Part shown: in pieces, positions 1 through 6,170 of the stretch
How the letters are laid out: every line of letters begins with the position of its first letter
How positions within the stretch are numbered: position 1 is the first letter of the stretch
Notes under the pieces: model-generated
Database searches by the model: none
Seen by the model: the letters and a program-made list of their open reading frames with translations, nothing else
Told to the model about the DNA's origin: nothing
Made by a program: the position numbers and the translations under genes
IMG/VR virus record: IMGVR_UViG_3300017989_000298
Span: 1 to 32,421 of that record
Origin: a virus
DNA length: 32,421 nt
Direction: 5' to 3' (one strand)

Positions 1-2
1 AG

Positions 3-20
3 CAGAAGGAGGCCGAATGA
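3..20 (+). CDS. 3' end of an upstream gene (partial)
   Basis: The frame starting at base 3 reads QKEAE and stops at TGA (18-20). That stop overlaps the ATG at 17 in an ATGA arrangement, the coupling style seen elsewhere in this gene block. Only five codons are visible, so nothing can be said about function. The call rests on the overlap geometry alone. Confidence 0.35.
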   Translation, partial: QKEAE

Positions 21-556
21 TCGGTGATGTGAACATTCAACCGTTGGCCGTCGAGAACCTGCTGGAGGACTCACACGAGAACATCAGCCGAATGATCGGC
101 GACATGACTCGTGTGGGCGCCTACCCTTGGGTACTCACGATGTTGGTGGCGTTGGCAGGTAAGTGGAGTTACTCGGTCATCTTCGACGAGGACGATGCGG
201 ATCGCTTCCGCGTGGAGGCCTACCCGCTCGGCATGTCGACCGAGGAAACTCGTGAACTGCGCTGCACATTCCGCGGGGCTGTCGACCGCCAGATCCCAGC
301 GCTCCGCTTCCTTACCAAAGGAATGGGCGCGCGAGGGGGCACGGAAAGTTACCCGTATTACCCGGGCGTGCCTCCGGTGGAGTTCATCCACGAGGTCAAC
401 GAGGCAGCGAAGCGACGCGAACATGCGGCGCCGTTCCTCCCAATCGACGAGCTCCAGCAGATCCTCCAAGCGCGCGTTTCGGCGACGGTCCTCGCAGACC
501 GACTCGGCCAACTAGCCTTGGCTAGGGCGCTTCAGGACAGCTCCGAAGAAAGCTGA
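17..556 (+). CDS. Hypothetical protein, 179 aa
   Basis: I do not recognise this protein. The start is the ATG at 17, preceded by a strong AGAAGGAGG Shine-Dalgarno at 4-12. The product is soluble-looking with no membrane segment. It mixes charged and aromatic residues, with a YPYYPG stretch mid-protein and a helical C-terminal third that includes ELQQILQAR. A frame in the opposite direction exists but has no ribosome-binding site. It ends just before the promoter and leader of the histone-like gene, so it probably closes the preceding operon. No function is assigned. Confidence 0.7.
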   Translation: MIGDVNIQPLAVENLLEDSHENISRMIGDMTRVGAYPWVLTMLVALAGKWSYSVIFDEDDADRFRVEAYPLGMSTEETRELRCTFRGAVDRQIPALRFLTKGMGARGGTESYPYYPGVPPVEFIHEVNEAAKRREHAAPFLPIDELQQILQARVSATVLADRLGQLALARALQDSSEES

Positions 557-696
557 GAGAAGAGCTGGAGTTGTGGTATAATGCCGGTACAAAGGAGGGC
601 ATCCTACATGAAGAAAACACGACGAGCAATCGACTCTTCATCCGCCCTCCGCCGACACGGGGGCAAAACCCCACAACCTAACGAGGGCGCTTCAGG
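524..696 (+). repeat. 13-base direct repeat flanking the promoter
   Basis: The 13-mer AGGGCGCTTCAGG occurs at 524-536 and again at 684-696, one copy on each side of the extended -10 promoter. A shorter form, GCGCTTCAG, reappears at 15902-15910 just after the ssDNA-binding protein gene. The second copy can also fold as a small hairpin (GGCGC, loop, GCGCT). The coordinates span both copies. It could be an operator pair, but it could also be chance. Confidence 0.3.
554..582 (+). promoter_or_regulatory. Promoter candidate with extended -10 (TGG-TATAAT)
   Basis: A perfect TATAAT lies at 577-582, immediately preceded by TGG at 574-576, matching the extended -10 (TGn) pattern. The -35 region around 554-559 (TGAGAG) is poor, which is common for extended -10 promoters. 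It sits just after the stop of the preceding gene and about 26 bases before a leader ORF with its own AAAGGAGGG site. It would drive the leader, the histone-fold gene and the replication genes downstream. Confidence 0.55.
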
Positions 697-727
697 CGCT
701 ACAGAAGGAGGTCAGCACAATGGCTGA
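608..727 (+). CDS. Short leader ORF, 39 aa, coupled to the histone-fold gene
   Basis: An ATG at 608 follows an AAAGGAGGG site at 591-599. It opens a 39-codon frame beginning MKKTRRAIDSSS and ending TGA at 725-727, eight bases inside the next gene (ATG 720). The second gene's own AGAAGGAGGT site (about 703-712) lies within this ORF, so translation of the leader would pass through the histone-fold gene's initiation region. The peptide is basic at its start and then Gly/Ser/Thr-rich, with no recognisable domain. It may be a coupling or regulatory leader peptide, or simply a small protein. It is shorter than typical gene-caller limits. Confidence 0.45.
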   Translation: MKKTRRAIDSSSALRRHGGKTPQPNEGASGATEGGQHNG

Positions 728-1208
728 CAGCAAGAAGAAGAGTACCGCGAAGAAGCCCGCAGCGAAGAAGCCTGCGGCCAAGAAGCCGACGGCGAAGAAG
801 CCCGCAACCAAGAAGGCCGCTCCGAAGAAGAGCACGGCCAAGAAGGCCGCTTCCAAGAAGCGAACGCGCAAACCCCGAGAGCCCTACACGGGTCCCGGCC
901 TGATCACGAAGAAGAAGGTCCGAGCTCTGCTCTCCGGCAAGGGTTGGCGCATGGCCAGGGCACTCCGCCTCGCGCTCGACACACTGGTCGAACAGCTTCT
1001 GCTTGAAGCTGGCGCGGCAACCACGGCACGGAAACAGTCCACTGTCACTCCGGCCGACCTCGAAGTCGCACTCCTCAAGATCGCGGATCAGCGCGCTCCG
1101 GACGAGCCGGAAGAGGAAGACGAGGACGAGGAAGAAGAGGATGAGGACGAACTCGAAGAAGACGACGACGAGTTCGAGGACGACGAAGACGAGGACGAGG
1201 ATGAGTAA
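720..1208 (+). CDS. Histone-fold DNA-binding protein with H1-like basic tail and acidic tail
   Basis: A three-part, 162-residue protein. Residues 5-52 are a lysine/alanine/proline tail built of AKKP-type repeats, as in linker histone H1 tails and bacterial H1-like proteins. Residues about 61-124 resemble a histone fold: short helix 1 (62-75), long helix 2 (77-106), an STV strand, then a TPADLEVALLKI helix 3. The helix-2-to-3 part lines up without gaps against archaeal HMfB as I remember it, including the T-V/I-x-x-x-D-h-E-h-A pattern. Residues 128-162 are acidic, 32 of 35 being D or E. The start is ATG 720 after AGAAGGAGGT. It probably binds and bends phage or host DNA, with the acidic tail modulating release. 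The fold call is inferred by eye. Stop and next start overlap, so it is coupled to the downstream gene. Confidence 0.72.
   Translation: MADSKKKSTAKKPAAKKPAAKKPTAKKPATKKAAPKKSTAKKAASKKRTRKPREPYTGPGLITKKKVRALLSGKGWRMARALRLALDTLVEQLLLEAGAATTARKQSTVTPADLEVALLKIADQRAPDEPEEEDEDEEEEDEDELEEDDDEFEDDEDEDEDE
732..875 (+). repeat. AAGAAG-rich tract coding the AKKP repeats
   Basis: Tandem, imperfect 12- to 15-base units of the type GCN-AAG-AAG-CCN encode the lysine-rich tail of the histone-fold protein. The register is imperfect but the unit is obvious in both DNA and protein. Tracts like this can change length by slippage. Confidence 0.75.
1110..1205 (+). repeat. GAR/GAY triplet tract coding the acidic tail
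   Basis: A nearly uninterrupted run of GAG, GAA, GAC and GAT codons. It encodes the acidic end of the histone-fold protein. A second tract of the same kind occupies 1402-1554 in the next gene, and a third lies at about 15739-15891. Confidence 0.8.
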
Positions 1209-1557
1209 CCTCCTCGCCAAGGTAGTACAGAGGGAGGGCTCCGGCCCTCTCTCCGTTGTTCGGTATGTCGACGGCGCCAAGGTTGATGTCGCCACGGAAC
1301 ACGAGACTCCCGCGGAAGCTCTTCAGGACATCGCGGTCTTCTTGGGTGTGGAGGATCAGGTCACAATCCTGAACGCGGAGGGCGAAGCCCTATCCGCCCC
1401 TGAGGACGAACCAGCGGCGCCCGAGGAGGAGCTCGACGAGGAGGCCGAGGACTCCGAGGAGGAGGAGATCGAGGAGGAGGAAGACCTCGATGATTCCGAC
1501 GAAGAGGACGAGGACCCCGAGGATGAAGAAGACCTCGAGGAGGAGGATGAAGACTAG
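1201..1557 (+). CDS. Small acidic-tailed protein coupled to the histone-fold gene, 118 aa
   Basis: The ATG at 1201 lies inside the last codons of the histone-fold gene (stop 1206-1208), so the two are translationally coupled. Residues 1-65 form a small mixed alpha/beta domain with SVVRYVDGAKVDV, ALQDIAVFLGV and VTILNAEGEAL segments. Residues 68-118 are mostly D and E. The domain is not one I recognise; a ubiquitin-like or small beta-grasp fold is only a guess. An acidic tail beside a basic DNA-binding protein suggests a partner or chaperone for it. The frame is open further upstream (to 1003) but only inside the histone-fold gene, so the overlapping ATG is the better start. Confidence 0.68.
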   Translation: MSNLLAKVVQREGSGPLSVVRYVDGAKVDVATEHETPAEALQDIAVFLGVEDQVTILNAEGEALSAPEDEPAAPEEELDEEAEDSEEEEIEEEEDLDDSDEEDEDPEDEEDLEEEDED

Positions 1558-2419
1558 GCATTTCCTCGATGCCATACTACAGGGGACGGGCTGGGCGCAC
1601 TTTCCAGCCCGCCTCCCTTCTCACTACTGGCGCGAGTACTCCATTGAATGGCCAACCGACTGGACCACACTTCGAGACCGCATGCGGATGGAAGTCGAAA
1701 TGCGACACGACCTGTACTTCTGCCCGCTTCTCTTCAAGAACCGACGCCGGCTGATTCCCAACGTGCAAGGCTCGAGCGTCGCGTTCGCTGACTGTGACGA
1801 AGCACCGCTCCCGTTCGATCCCGAACCCACAATCCTGGTGGAGAGCAGCCCCGGTCGTCATCACGCGTACTGGATGCTAACCGCTGAGGTGTCACCCCCT
1901 CGGGTCGCAGGCATCAACAAGCATCTCGCTGATTTGAATGGCTTCGACCCCGGAGGATGGGATCTCACTCAAGTGCTTCGCGTGCCGGGCTCGTACAACT
2001 TCAAGTACGATCCGGCGCCGAAGGTCCACGTTGTGGACGCCGATCTCGATCGCGTGTACGATCCGAGAGATTTCCCCGGAACTGATGAAAACGTAGTGCT
2101 GCTCAGGCGTGGAGCTCCGGTTCTCAGTGAGCCGGTGTATCGAGCACTCGTGAAGGATGCGAGGAAACGCCTGAACGGCCGAGGGCGCCATCTCCTGCGA
2201 GCGGAACCACACTTGGTTGATGACCGCTCCGCTCGGATCTGGGAGTTGGAGAAGATGCTTGCACTCGCAGGGTTCACAGCCCTGCAGGTCTACAACCTCG
2301 TACGAAACACGCCGATGGCCCGGTCGAAGTACGAGGAGCGGACGGATGGAGAGCTCAGGCTATGGCAAGAGGCGAACAAGGTGGTCGCCAAGTACTCACC
2401 GGACTTAGAGTCCAGTTGA
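1547..2419 (+). CDS. Archaeo-eukaryotic-type (RepB-like) DNA primase, 290 aa
   Basis: Predicted to make primers for replication. The order of motifs fits the AEP primase superfamily in its plasmid RepB-like form. An acidic pair, FADCDEAP, sits at about residues 80-87 (D82, D84). SSPGRHHAYW at about 100-109 supplies the usual basic/histidine motif. The third motif, DLTQVLRVPGSYNFKY, spans 139-154. The ATG at 1547 overlaps the previous stop by 11 bases and has GGAGG packed close ahead of it. An in-frame ATG at 1490 would lie deep in the preceding gene and add only an arginine-rich artefact. The C-terminal third (after about 200) is helical and may be a primase accessory domain. A helicase follows shortly after. 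Confidence 0.7.
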   Translation: MKTRHFLDAILQGTGWAHFPARLPSHYWREYSIEWPTDWTTLRDRMRMEVEMRHDLYFCPLLFKNRRRLIPNVQGSSVAFADCDEAPLPFDPEPTILVESSPGRHHAYWMLTAEVSPPRVAGINKHLADLNGFDPGGWDLTQVLRVPGSYNFKYDPAPKVHVVDADLDRVYDPRDFPGTDENVVLLRRGAPVLSEPVYRALVKDARKRLNGRGRHLLRAEPHLVDDRSARIWELEKMLALAGFTALQVYNLVRNTPMARSKYEERTDGELRLWQEANKVVAKYSPDLESS

Positions 2420-2448
2420 TCAAGGATCGTTCCCGACGCGGAACGGTC

Positions 2449-2643
2449 ATGAGCCACGCCACGTTGGAGAAGTTCAAGCGCGGTCCCCGGTGGAAGAAGT
2501 ACCGGGACATGGTTGCGGTATTATGGGACTGTCCAGACCCCAGTGCGGACGGGACGATAGCTAGCATCACGTTCGAGAAGATGAGGGATCTGGTCGTGGA
2601 GGGCAAAGATGTCAGAGTTACACCAAGATCGGGAAGCAGTTAG
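2449..2643 (+). CDS. Small hypothetical protein, 64 aa
   Basis: This frame fills the 190-base gap between primase and helicase genes and overlaps the helicase start by 35 bases. I chose ATG 2449 (MSHATLEKFKRGPRW). The frame is open upstream, with a TTG at 2416 overlapping the primase TGA and an ATG at 2362 inside the primase. None has a convincing ribosome-binding site, so the start is unsure. The product is basic at its front and has an SITFEKMRDLVVEG helix. No family is recognised. It could be a small replication accessory protein or non-coding. Confidence 0.45.
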   Translation: MSHATLEKFKRGPRWKKYRDMVAVLWDCPDPSADGTIASITFEKMRDLVVEGKDVRVTPRSGSS

Positions 2644-3586
2644 GGAGCAAGCACTACTCGAAAGCCTGTTCTCACTTGAGGATGTCATGACCGGTGAGTT
2701 CCAACCACCGGAGTGGCTCGTGCACAACATCTGGCAGAAGGGCGCGTACGGATTGGTCTCTGCGCCTCCGAAGTCGTTCAAGTCATACCTGATGATGGAT
2801 CTCGCTGTGTCAGTCGCATCAGGCACGCCGTTCCTCGGTCACTTCACAACCTTGGTTGACGGGCCTGTCATGCTTGTGGCACGAGAGGACACGATCGAGA
2901 GCTTGAAGGCTCGGGTCTCCAAGATCCTAGCGAGCCGAGGACTTCTCGGCAAGATCAGACACACTGAGAAGGGAATCGTGTTCGAGCCCGAGAAGCGACC
3001 GCCGATCTGGTTCTACACCGGGCCGCTCGATCTCGGCCGAGATAAGGACCAGGCGTTCATGGAGCGGATGATAGCCACGAAGGTCGAACCCGAACTCGTA
3101 ATCTTCGACCCCTGGTACCGACTCTTCCCGACAGTGAACTTCAACGAGGCTCGCGAAGTTCAGCCGGCGTTGGACTGGTTGAGCTTTCTCGCTCGATCGC
3201 AGGACACCGCACTCGTGTTGGTCCACCACACCAAGAAGGCTCGAGACGATGGAAGGCGCGGAGCGCAGACGCTCGGAACCATCATCTTCTGGGGGTGGGT
3301 CGAGAACGCGCTGTACATCAGCCGCCCGGACGGTCGGTACTCGAAGATCGAAATGGGCCGCGAGTTCCGCTCGGTCAACTCATCCAGTGGAATCAAGGTG
3401 GACCTAGAGCTCGGCTCGACCTTCAACCTGGAGTATTCGGCGAAGATCACGGAAGGCCCGGCTTCGGCCCGACAACTCCAGAGGGGGATGGCGAAGAACC
3501 TCAGTCACGAGGAACTTGGCTACTACATGAACATTCCCGACACTCAGTTGGACCACTTCCTCGCCCTACACGGCGTAACCCTGTAG
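2609..3586 (+). CDS. RepA-like RecA-fold replicative helicase/ATPase, 325 aa
   Basis: An AAA_25/RepA-type P-loop ATPase of the hexameric helicase kind. The Walker A is the variant APPKSFKS (52-59) typical of this family, where PPKSgKS is usual. LVIFDPWYRL at about 163-172 is the Walker B with D167. LVLVHHTKK at about 202-210 is the conserved motif-3/sensor histidine region. It should unwind DNA ahead of the polymerase, loaded beside the AEP primase encoded just upstream. Start ATG 2609 follows GGAGGGC. The C-terminal about 40 residues (LSHEELGYYMNIPDTQLDHFL) look like a small helix-turn-helix-like cap. The phenylalanine in place of glycine in the Walker A is unusual but does not remove the key lysine and serine. 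Confidence 0.78.
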   Translation: MSELHQDREAVREQALLESLFSLEDVMTGEFQPPEWLVHNIWQKGAYGLVSAPPKSFKSYLMMDLAVSVASGTPFLGHFTTLVDGPVMLVAREDTIESLKARVSKILASRGLLGKIRHTEKGIVFEPEKRPPIWFYTGPLDLGRDKDQAFMERMIATKVEPELVIFDPWYRLFPTVNFNEAREVQPALDWLSFLARSQDTALVLVHHTKKARDDGRRGAQTLGTIIFWGWVENALYISRPDGRYSKIEMGREFRSVNSSSGIKVDLELGSTFNLEYSAKITEGPASARQLQRGMAKNLSHEELGYYMNIPDTQLDHFLALHGVTL

Positions 3587-3602
3587 CCAAGGGGGGTACA
3601 GG

Positions 3603-3689
3603 ATGGCGAGACAACCGGAATTTGTATCTTCAACAAACGTGACGAGCATCACCCCCGCAGCTGTATACGCCGAAAGGAAATCGTGGTAG
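3603..3689 (+). CDS. Possible 28-aa small ORF
   Basis: An ATG at 3603 sits six bases after a GGGGGG site that follows the helicase stop. The frame reads MARQPEFVSS to KSW and stops with a TAG at 3687 that overlaps a promoter-like TAGAAT. It is too short to judge by composition and nothing is recognised. It may be a leader peptide or chance. Confidence 0.22.
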   Translation: MARQPEFVSSTNVTSITPAAVYAERKSW

Positions 3690-3692
3690 AAT
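3664..3692 (+). promoter_or_regulatory. Promoter candidate with extended -10 (TGG-TAGAAT)
   Basis: TAGAAT at 3687-3692 preceded by TGG copies the layout of the promoter at 574-582. The ten bases GGTAGAATCA recur exactly at 3686 and 7607. The -35 zone (TATACG at 3664-3669) is weak. It lies in the 135-base gap before the gene at 3722 and would start the run of small genes from there. Confidence 0.42.
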
Positions 3693-3721
3693 CAATGTAT
3701 CTAACATCGGAGGTTGAAAAC

Positions 3722-4060
3722 ATGGCTACAACCAAAGAAGCAACAACGAGGACCAAACGACAGCGAAGGTTCGAGCGCGAGCTCAACCGCACCCGGCTCT
3801 TCCTGAGCAACGGCGAACTCCCCATCGACGGACTGGCCTCCCCGAAGGCTACCTTCCGCGGAGAGCGAACTGTGAACCTCTTCTCGGCCGCCGACCACAT
3901 CCGAGTCAGCGACCCCAAGACGGGAATCATCTCCAAGGTCGAGTTCAGCGACGGCGAGACCCGGGCATACGCTCAACTCCTCGGCTTCCGCACAGCGGTC
4001 CAAACGGCCTTCGGCGAAGAAACCTACAAGAAGATGCGACAGGTTACGAAGGGGAGCTAA
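3722..4060 (+). CDS. Hypothetical protein, 112 aa
   Basis: Not recognised. Start ATG 3722 has an ideal GGAGGTTGA site eight bases ahead. A GTG further upstream (3683) lies inside the promoter-like sequence and is rejected. The first 20 residues are Thr/Lys/Arg-rich (TKEATTRTKRQRRFERELN), followed by a compact domain with FRGERTVNLFSAADHIRV and a helical end. The basic start suggests nucleic-acid contact. It is the first of a chain of small genes reaching to the SNF2 ATPase. Confidence 0.68.
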   Translation: MATTKEATTRTKRQRRFERELNRTRLFLSNGELPIDGLASPKATFRGERTVNLFSAADHIRVSDPKTGIISKVEFSDGETRAYAQLLGFRTAVQTAFGEETYKKMRQVTKGS

Positions 4061-4062
4061 CG

Positions 4063-4485
4063 GTGAACTACCGAGAACTCTTCATACTCGCACACAATCG
4101 AGCCTGCCCCAAGTGTGGGGCAGAGCTCGCGGAGTACGAGGCCGACCGAGTCGACCAGTTCTTCTGCCTGAACCTGGAGTGTACCCAGTGCGACTTCATC
4201 GGGACACTCAACTTCGAGGCAGTGAGCTTCGACCCGCTCGACGACAACGCGAAACCAGATGGCCCACTGGGCGAGTACAACGCAACGACCCTGGAGAACT
4301 CGATGGACTACCTCCTTGGAGACATCCACGAGTGGAAGGAGGGAGTAGCCGACCTACACGACGAGATTCAACCACGAGTCGCTCAACTCCAAGTGGAGAT
4401 CGAGAGGCTGGAGAACATCATCCACGGGATCCGCGGCGCGGCCCGCGCACAGGAGGTTGAAGATGGCAGTACAGGTACCAGCTAA
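4063..4485 (+). CDS. Zinc-ribbon protein with helical C-terminus, 140 aa
   Basis: Two CxxC knuckles, CPKC at residues 15-18 and CTQC at 40-43, make a likely zinc ribbon. An extra Cys is at 35. Residues about 85-130 are strongly helical with a coiled-coil look (RVAQLQVEIERLENIIHGI). The start is GTG 4063, two bases after the previous stop, with GGGGAG just upstream; no ATG fits the N-terminus. The end overlaps the next gene by 23 bases. It may bind nucleic acid or act as a small regulator. The family is unknown to me. Confidence 0.68.
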   Translation: MNYRELFILAHNRACPKCGAELAEYEADRVDQFFCLNLECTQCDFIGTLNFEAVSFDPLDDNAKPDGPLGEYNATTLENSMDYLLGDIHEWKEGVADLHDEIQPRVAQLQVEIERLENIIHGIRGAARAQEVEDGSTGTS

Positions 4486-4669
4486 GGTTCACCAACAACT
4501 GGAGGCTATCCGCCAGAGCGGCGAGATCAACATGCTGGACAGGAACGGGGTTCAGTTCATCGCGAACCGCGAGGAGTACTACGAGCTGGTCGTCTGGATC
4601 GAGGATAACCGAGACGCATACGCGCAGGGTATCTTCCACGGCTTCGAAATCGCGGAGGAGGGGGCTTAG
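4463..4669 (+). CDS. DUF5049-like small phage protein, 68 aa
   Basis: The pattern of a short N-terminal helix with AIRQSGEINMLDRNGVQFIA and a following EYYELVVWIEDNRDAY resembles the small phage family DUF5049, whose function I do not know. Start ATG 4463 has AGGAGGTTGA directly ahead; a TTG six bases earlier lies inside that site. It overlaps the zinc-ribbon gene end. The stop codon lies in the loop of a strong hairpin at 4657-4678, so the 3' end of its reading frame is structured in the mRNA. Confidence 0.65.
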   Translation: MAVQVPAKVHQQLEAIRQSGEINMLDRNGVQFIANREEYYELVVWIEDNRDAYAQGIFHGFEIAEEGA

Positions 4670-4678
4670 GCCCCTTCC
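4657..4678 (+). other. Stem-loop spanning a stop codon
   Basis: GGAGGGGGC (4657-4665) pairs with GCCCCTTCC (4670-4678) around the loop TTAG, giving nine pairs with one G-U. The TAG stop of the preceding gene is in the loop. No T-run follows, so it is not a classic intrinsic terminator. It ends about six bases before the next gene's GGGGAGGTTGA site. It may mark RNA processing or modulate translation of the next gene. Confidence 0.5.
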
Positions 4679-4696
4679 CCCGGGGAGGTTGAGAAC

Positions 4697-4954
4697 ATGG
4701 CCCGAACTGCACCCGAGGACAGGAAGCAATTCTTCGCCCAGCTCCACACGATCCAAACGCGGATCGAGGAGCTGCGCTCGGTAAGCGTCCAGGAACTGAA
4801 CTACCAAGCCCAACAAGTAATGCGCCAAGCGGGAGAACCAGAGCTGAGCTCCTTCGTCACGGAGCCCGACGACATGATCGCTTACATCGTCGGAAACGAG
4901 TTCTCTGGAGTAGCACTGGCAAGATGGGGTATGATTCGCAATAAGGGAGGTTGA
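4697..4954 (+). CDS. Hypothetical protein, 85 aa
   Basis: Not recognised. ATG 4697 follows GGGGAGGTTGA. The first 55 residues are helical, with FFAQLHTIQTRIEELR followed by a Gln-rich LNYQAQQVMRQAG, which suggests a helical hairpin. The end is short and basic. Its last bases include a GGTATGATT sequence resembling the phage -10 boxes and the start site of the next gene. Confidence 0.6.
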   Translation: MARTAPEDRKQFFAQLHTIQTRIEELRSVSVQELNYQAQQVMRQAGEPELSSFVTEPDDMIAYIVGNEFSGVALARWGMIRNKGG

Positions 4955-4960
4955 AGAAGC

Positions 4961-5668
4961 ATGGCCAAGACCGAAGCACAACTACTCGCGGGACGAGTCC
5001 GGAAGCTGGCGCGGAAGGCTCTCTCGAAGGAAATCATCGACACCGCCATCCAGACGGTAGTCGACCAGGAGACCCAACATCTCATCATCACCTGTGGTTC
5101 TGCCAAGCAAGCGAAGAGGCTGTTCGCGTACTTCCAGAAGCAGGAGCTCTGGTGTGAGGGTGCAGTGCCCGCACCAACCGAGCCCAAGGGGATCGAGCTC
5201 TGGCTCCCTGAGGGGCCGCCCCCGCCGAGCAAGCGGGCGCGGAAGAAGAAGAAGGGGCCAGAACCCATCGTGGATGACAACCCCCAGATTCCGCTCGAGG
5301 AAGAATCGGAGTCGGGAATCGCTTACCGCAAAGTCATCGTCTCCCGGCACGGCGATGCTACCACACTCACCAAGGTTGCCATCATGAAGATCGACCTCGA
5401 GACCCACCACATCCTCGAAGTCCACCTCACCGGCGAGAACTCGAACCATCCCATCCCCCGCAAGGCGTGGAAGCCCTACATCGCACAGATCATAGACATG
5501 GACGACTGGACGAGCCGATTCAACTTCGTCTACCACCCGATCCCGTTGACCGAGGATGAGTTCTCCGCGCAGAAGATCGGAGCTGCCTTCTCGGTCTACA
5601 AGAAGGGACACGGCCCAGTCAAGGCGAAGAAGAAGAGCTCCAAGAAGGTGAAGAGGGGGCAGAGCTAA
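4961..5668 (+). CDS. Hypothetical protein with two lysine-rich segments, 235 aa
   Basis: No family recognised. An N-terminal domain (1-75) has beta and alpha segments (HLIITCGSAKQAKRLFAYFQ) and could be a small nucleic-acid-binding fold. A basic linker follows at about 88-98 (PSKRARKKKKGP), then a second domain (about 115-215), and the C-terminus is again lysine-rich (VKAKKKSSKKVKRG). Start ATG 4961 has GGGAGGTTGAAGAA ahead. The stop overlaps the next start as TAATG. Lysine tails like these recur on several proteins in this module and point to DNA binding. Confidence 0.65.
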   Translation: MAKTEAQLLAGRVRKLARKALSKEIIDTAIQTVVDQETQHLIITCGSAKQAKRLFAYFQKQELWCEGAVPAPTEPKGIELWLPEGPPPPSKRARKKKKGPEPIVDDNPQIPLEEESESGIAYRKVIVSRHGDATTLTKVAIMKIDLETHHILEVHLTGENSNHPIPRKAWKPYIAQIIDMDDWTSRFNFVYHPIPLTEDEFSAQKIGAAFSVYKKGHGPVKAKKKSSKKVKRGQS

Positions 5669-5883
5669 TGGCCACGCACAGGAAGACGGTGCAGAGAAGG
5701 AAGCAGCCACGCGATCGAGCCGAGTGGATCCGCTGGAAGGATCGACTGGATGACGCGCTAACGGCCCGCGTGGGAGCCGGAATGAACGAGCTAAGCGGTT
5801 ACGACTACGGCAACATGTTCGATCGCGGGTTGACGGTGGAGCAGGCAGCTGAGTACATCAAGAACAGCGAGGCGATGAGGTAA
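5668..5883 (+). CDS. Small hypothetical protein, 71 aa
   Basis: Not recognised. ATG 5668 overlaps the previous TAA (TAATG), and the upstream GAGGGGGCAGAG is the likely ribosome site. The N-terminus is very basic (HRKTVQRRKQPRDRAEW), and the rest is helical, ending GLTVEQAAEYIKNSEAMR. It couples to the next gene through another TAATG. Probably a small DNA-associated or adapter protein, but this is only a composition-based guess. Confidence 0.55.
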   Translation: MATHRKTVQRRKQPRDRAEWIRWKDRLDDALTARVGAGMNELSGYDYGNMFDRGLTVEQAAEYIKNSEAMR

Positions 5884-6170
5884 TGGCCGAGAAGAAAGAA
5901 GAGGGGAAGAAGAAACGCCAGGATCCCACCACTCCCCACGTGGGATACTCATCAATGTCGAGATGGCAGTCGAGGATTACCACCCTCCTCACTGAGAATG
6001 TATTCCCGGAGGAGAAGCTTCTCCGCCTTCTTGCCCGGATGGAAGATCAGTGCGTGTTCGATGCTTGGGTGGCCGCTTCCGTTGGAGATTGGAAAGTTGT
6101 GGTCGAACGGATGGCTGTGGTCGACCTGGTCGAGGAGGTGCGAAAGAATGGGGCGGAAATACTTCTCTAA
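5883..6170 (+). CDS. Small hypothetical protein, 95 aa
   Basis: Starts at ATG 5883 within TAATG of the previous stop. The first 15 residues are Lys/Glu-rich (EKKEEGKKKRQD). The rest is helical, with LLRLLARMEDQCVFDAWVAASVG broken by a turn, then VVDLVEEVRKNG. Its last 23 bases overlap the SNF2-ATPase gene and include that gene's CGAGGAGGTG site. No family recognised; translational coupling suggests it works with the ATPase. Confidence 0.58.
   Translation: MAEKKEEGKKKRQDPTTPHVGYSSMSRWQSRITTLLTENVFPEEKLLRLLARMEDQCVFDAWVAASVGDWKVVVERMAVVDLVEEVRKNGAEILL

Noticed and set aside
1003-1200. Upstream extension of the acidic-tailed protein
   Set aside because: It would lie wholly inside the histone-fold gene. 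The ATG at 1201 gives a clean coupled start.
4697-4960. GGTATGATT near 4928 as another promoter
   Set aside because: It lies inside the coding end of the 85-aa gene, differs from the other boxes and has no gap around it. Too weak to list.
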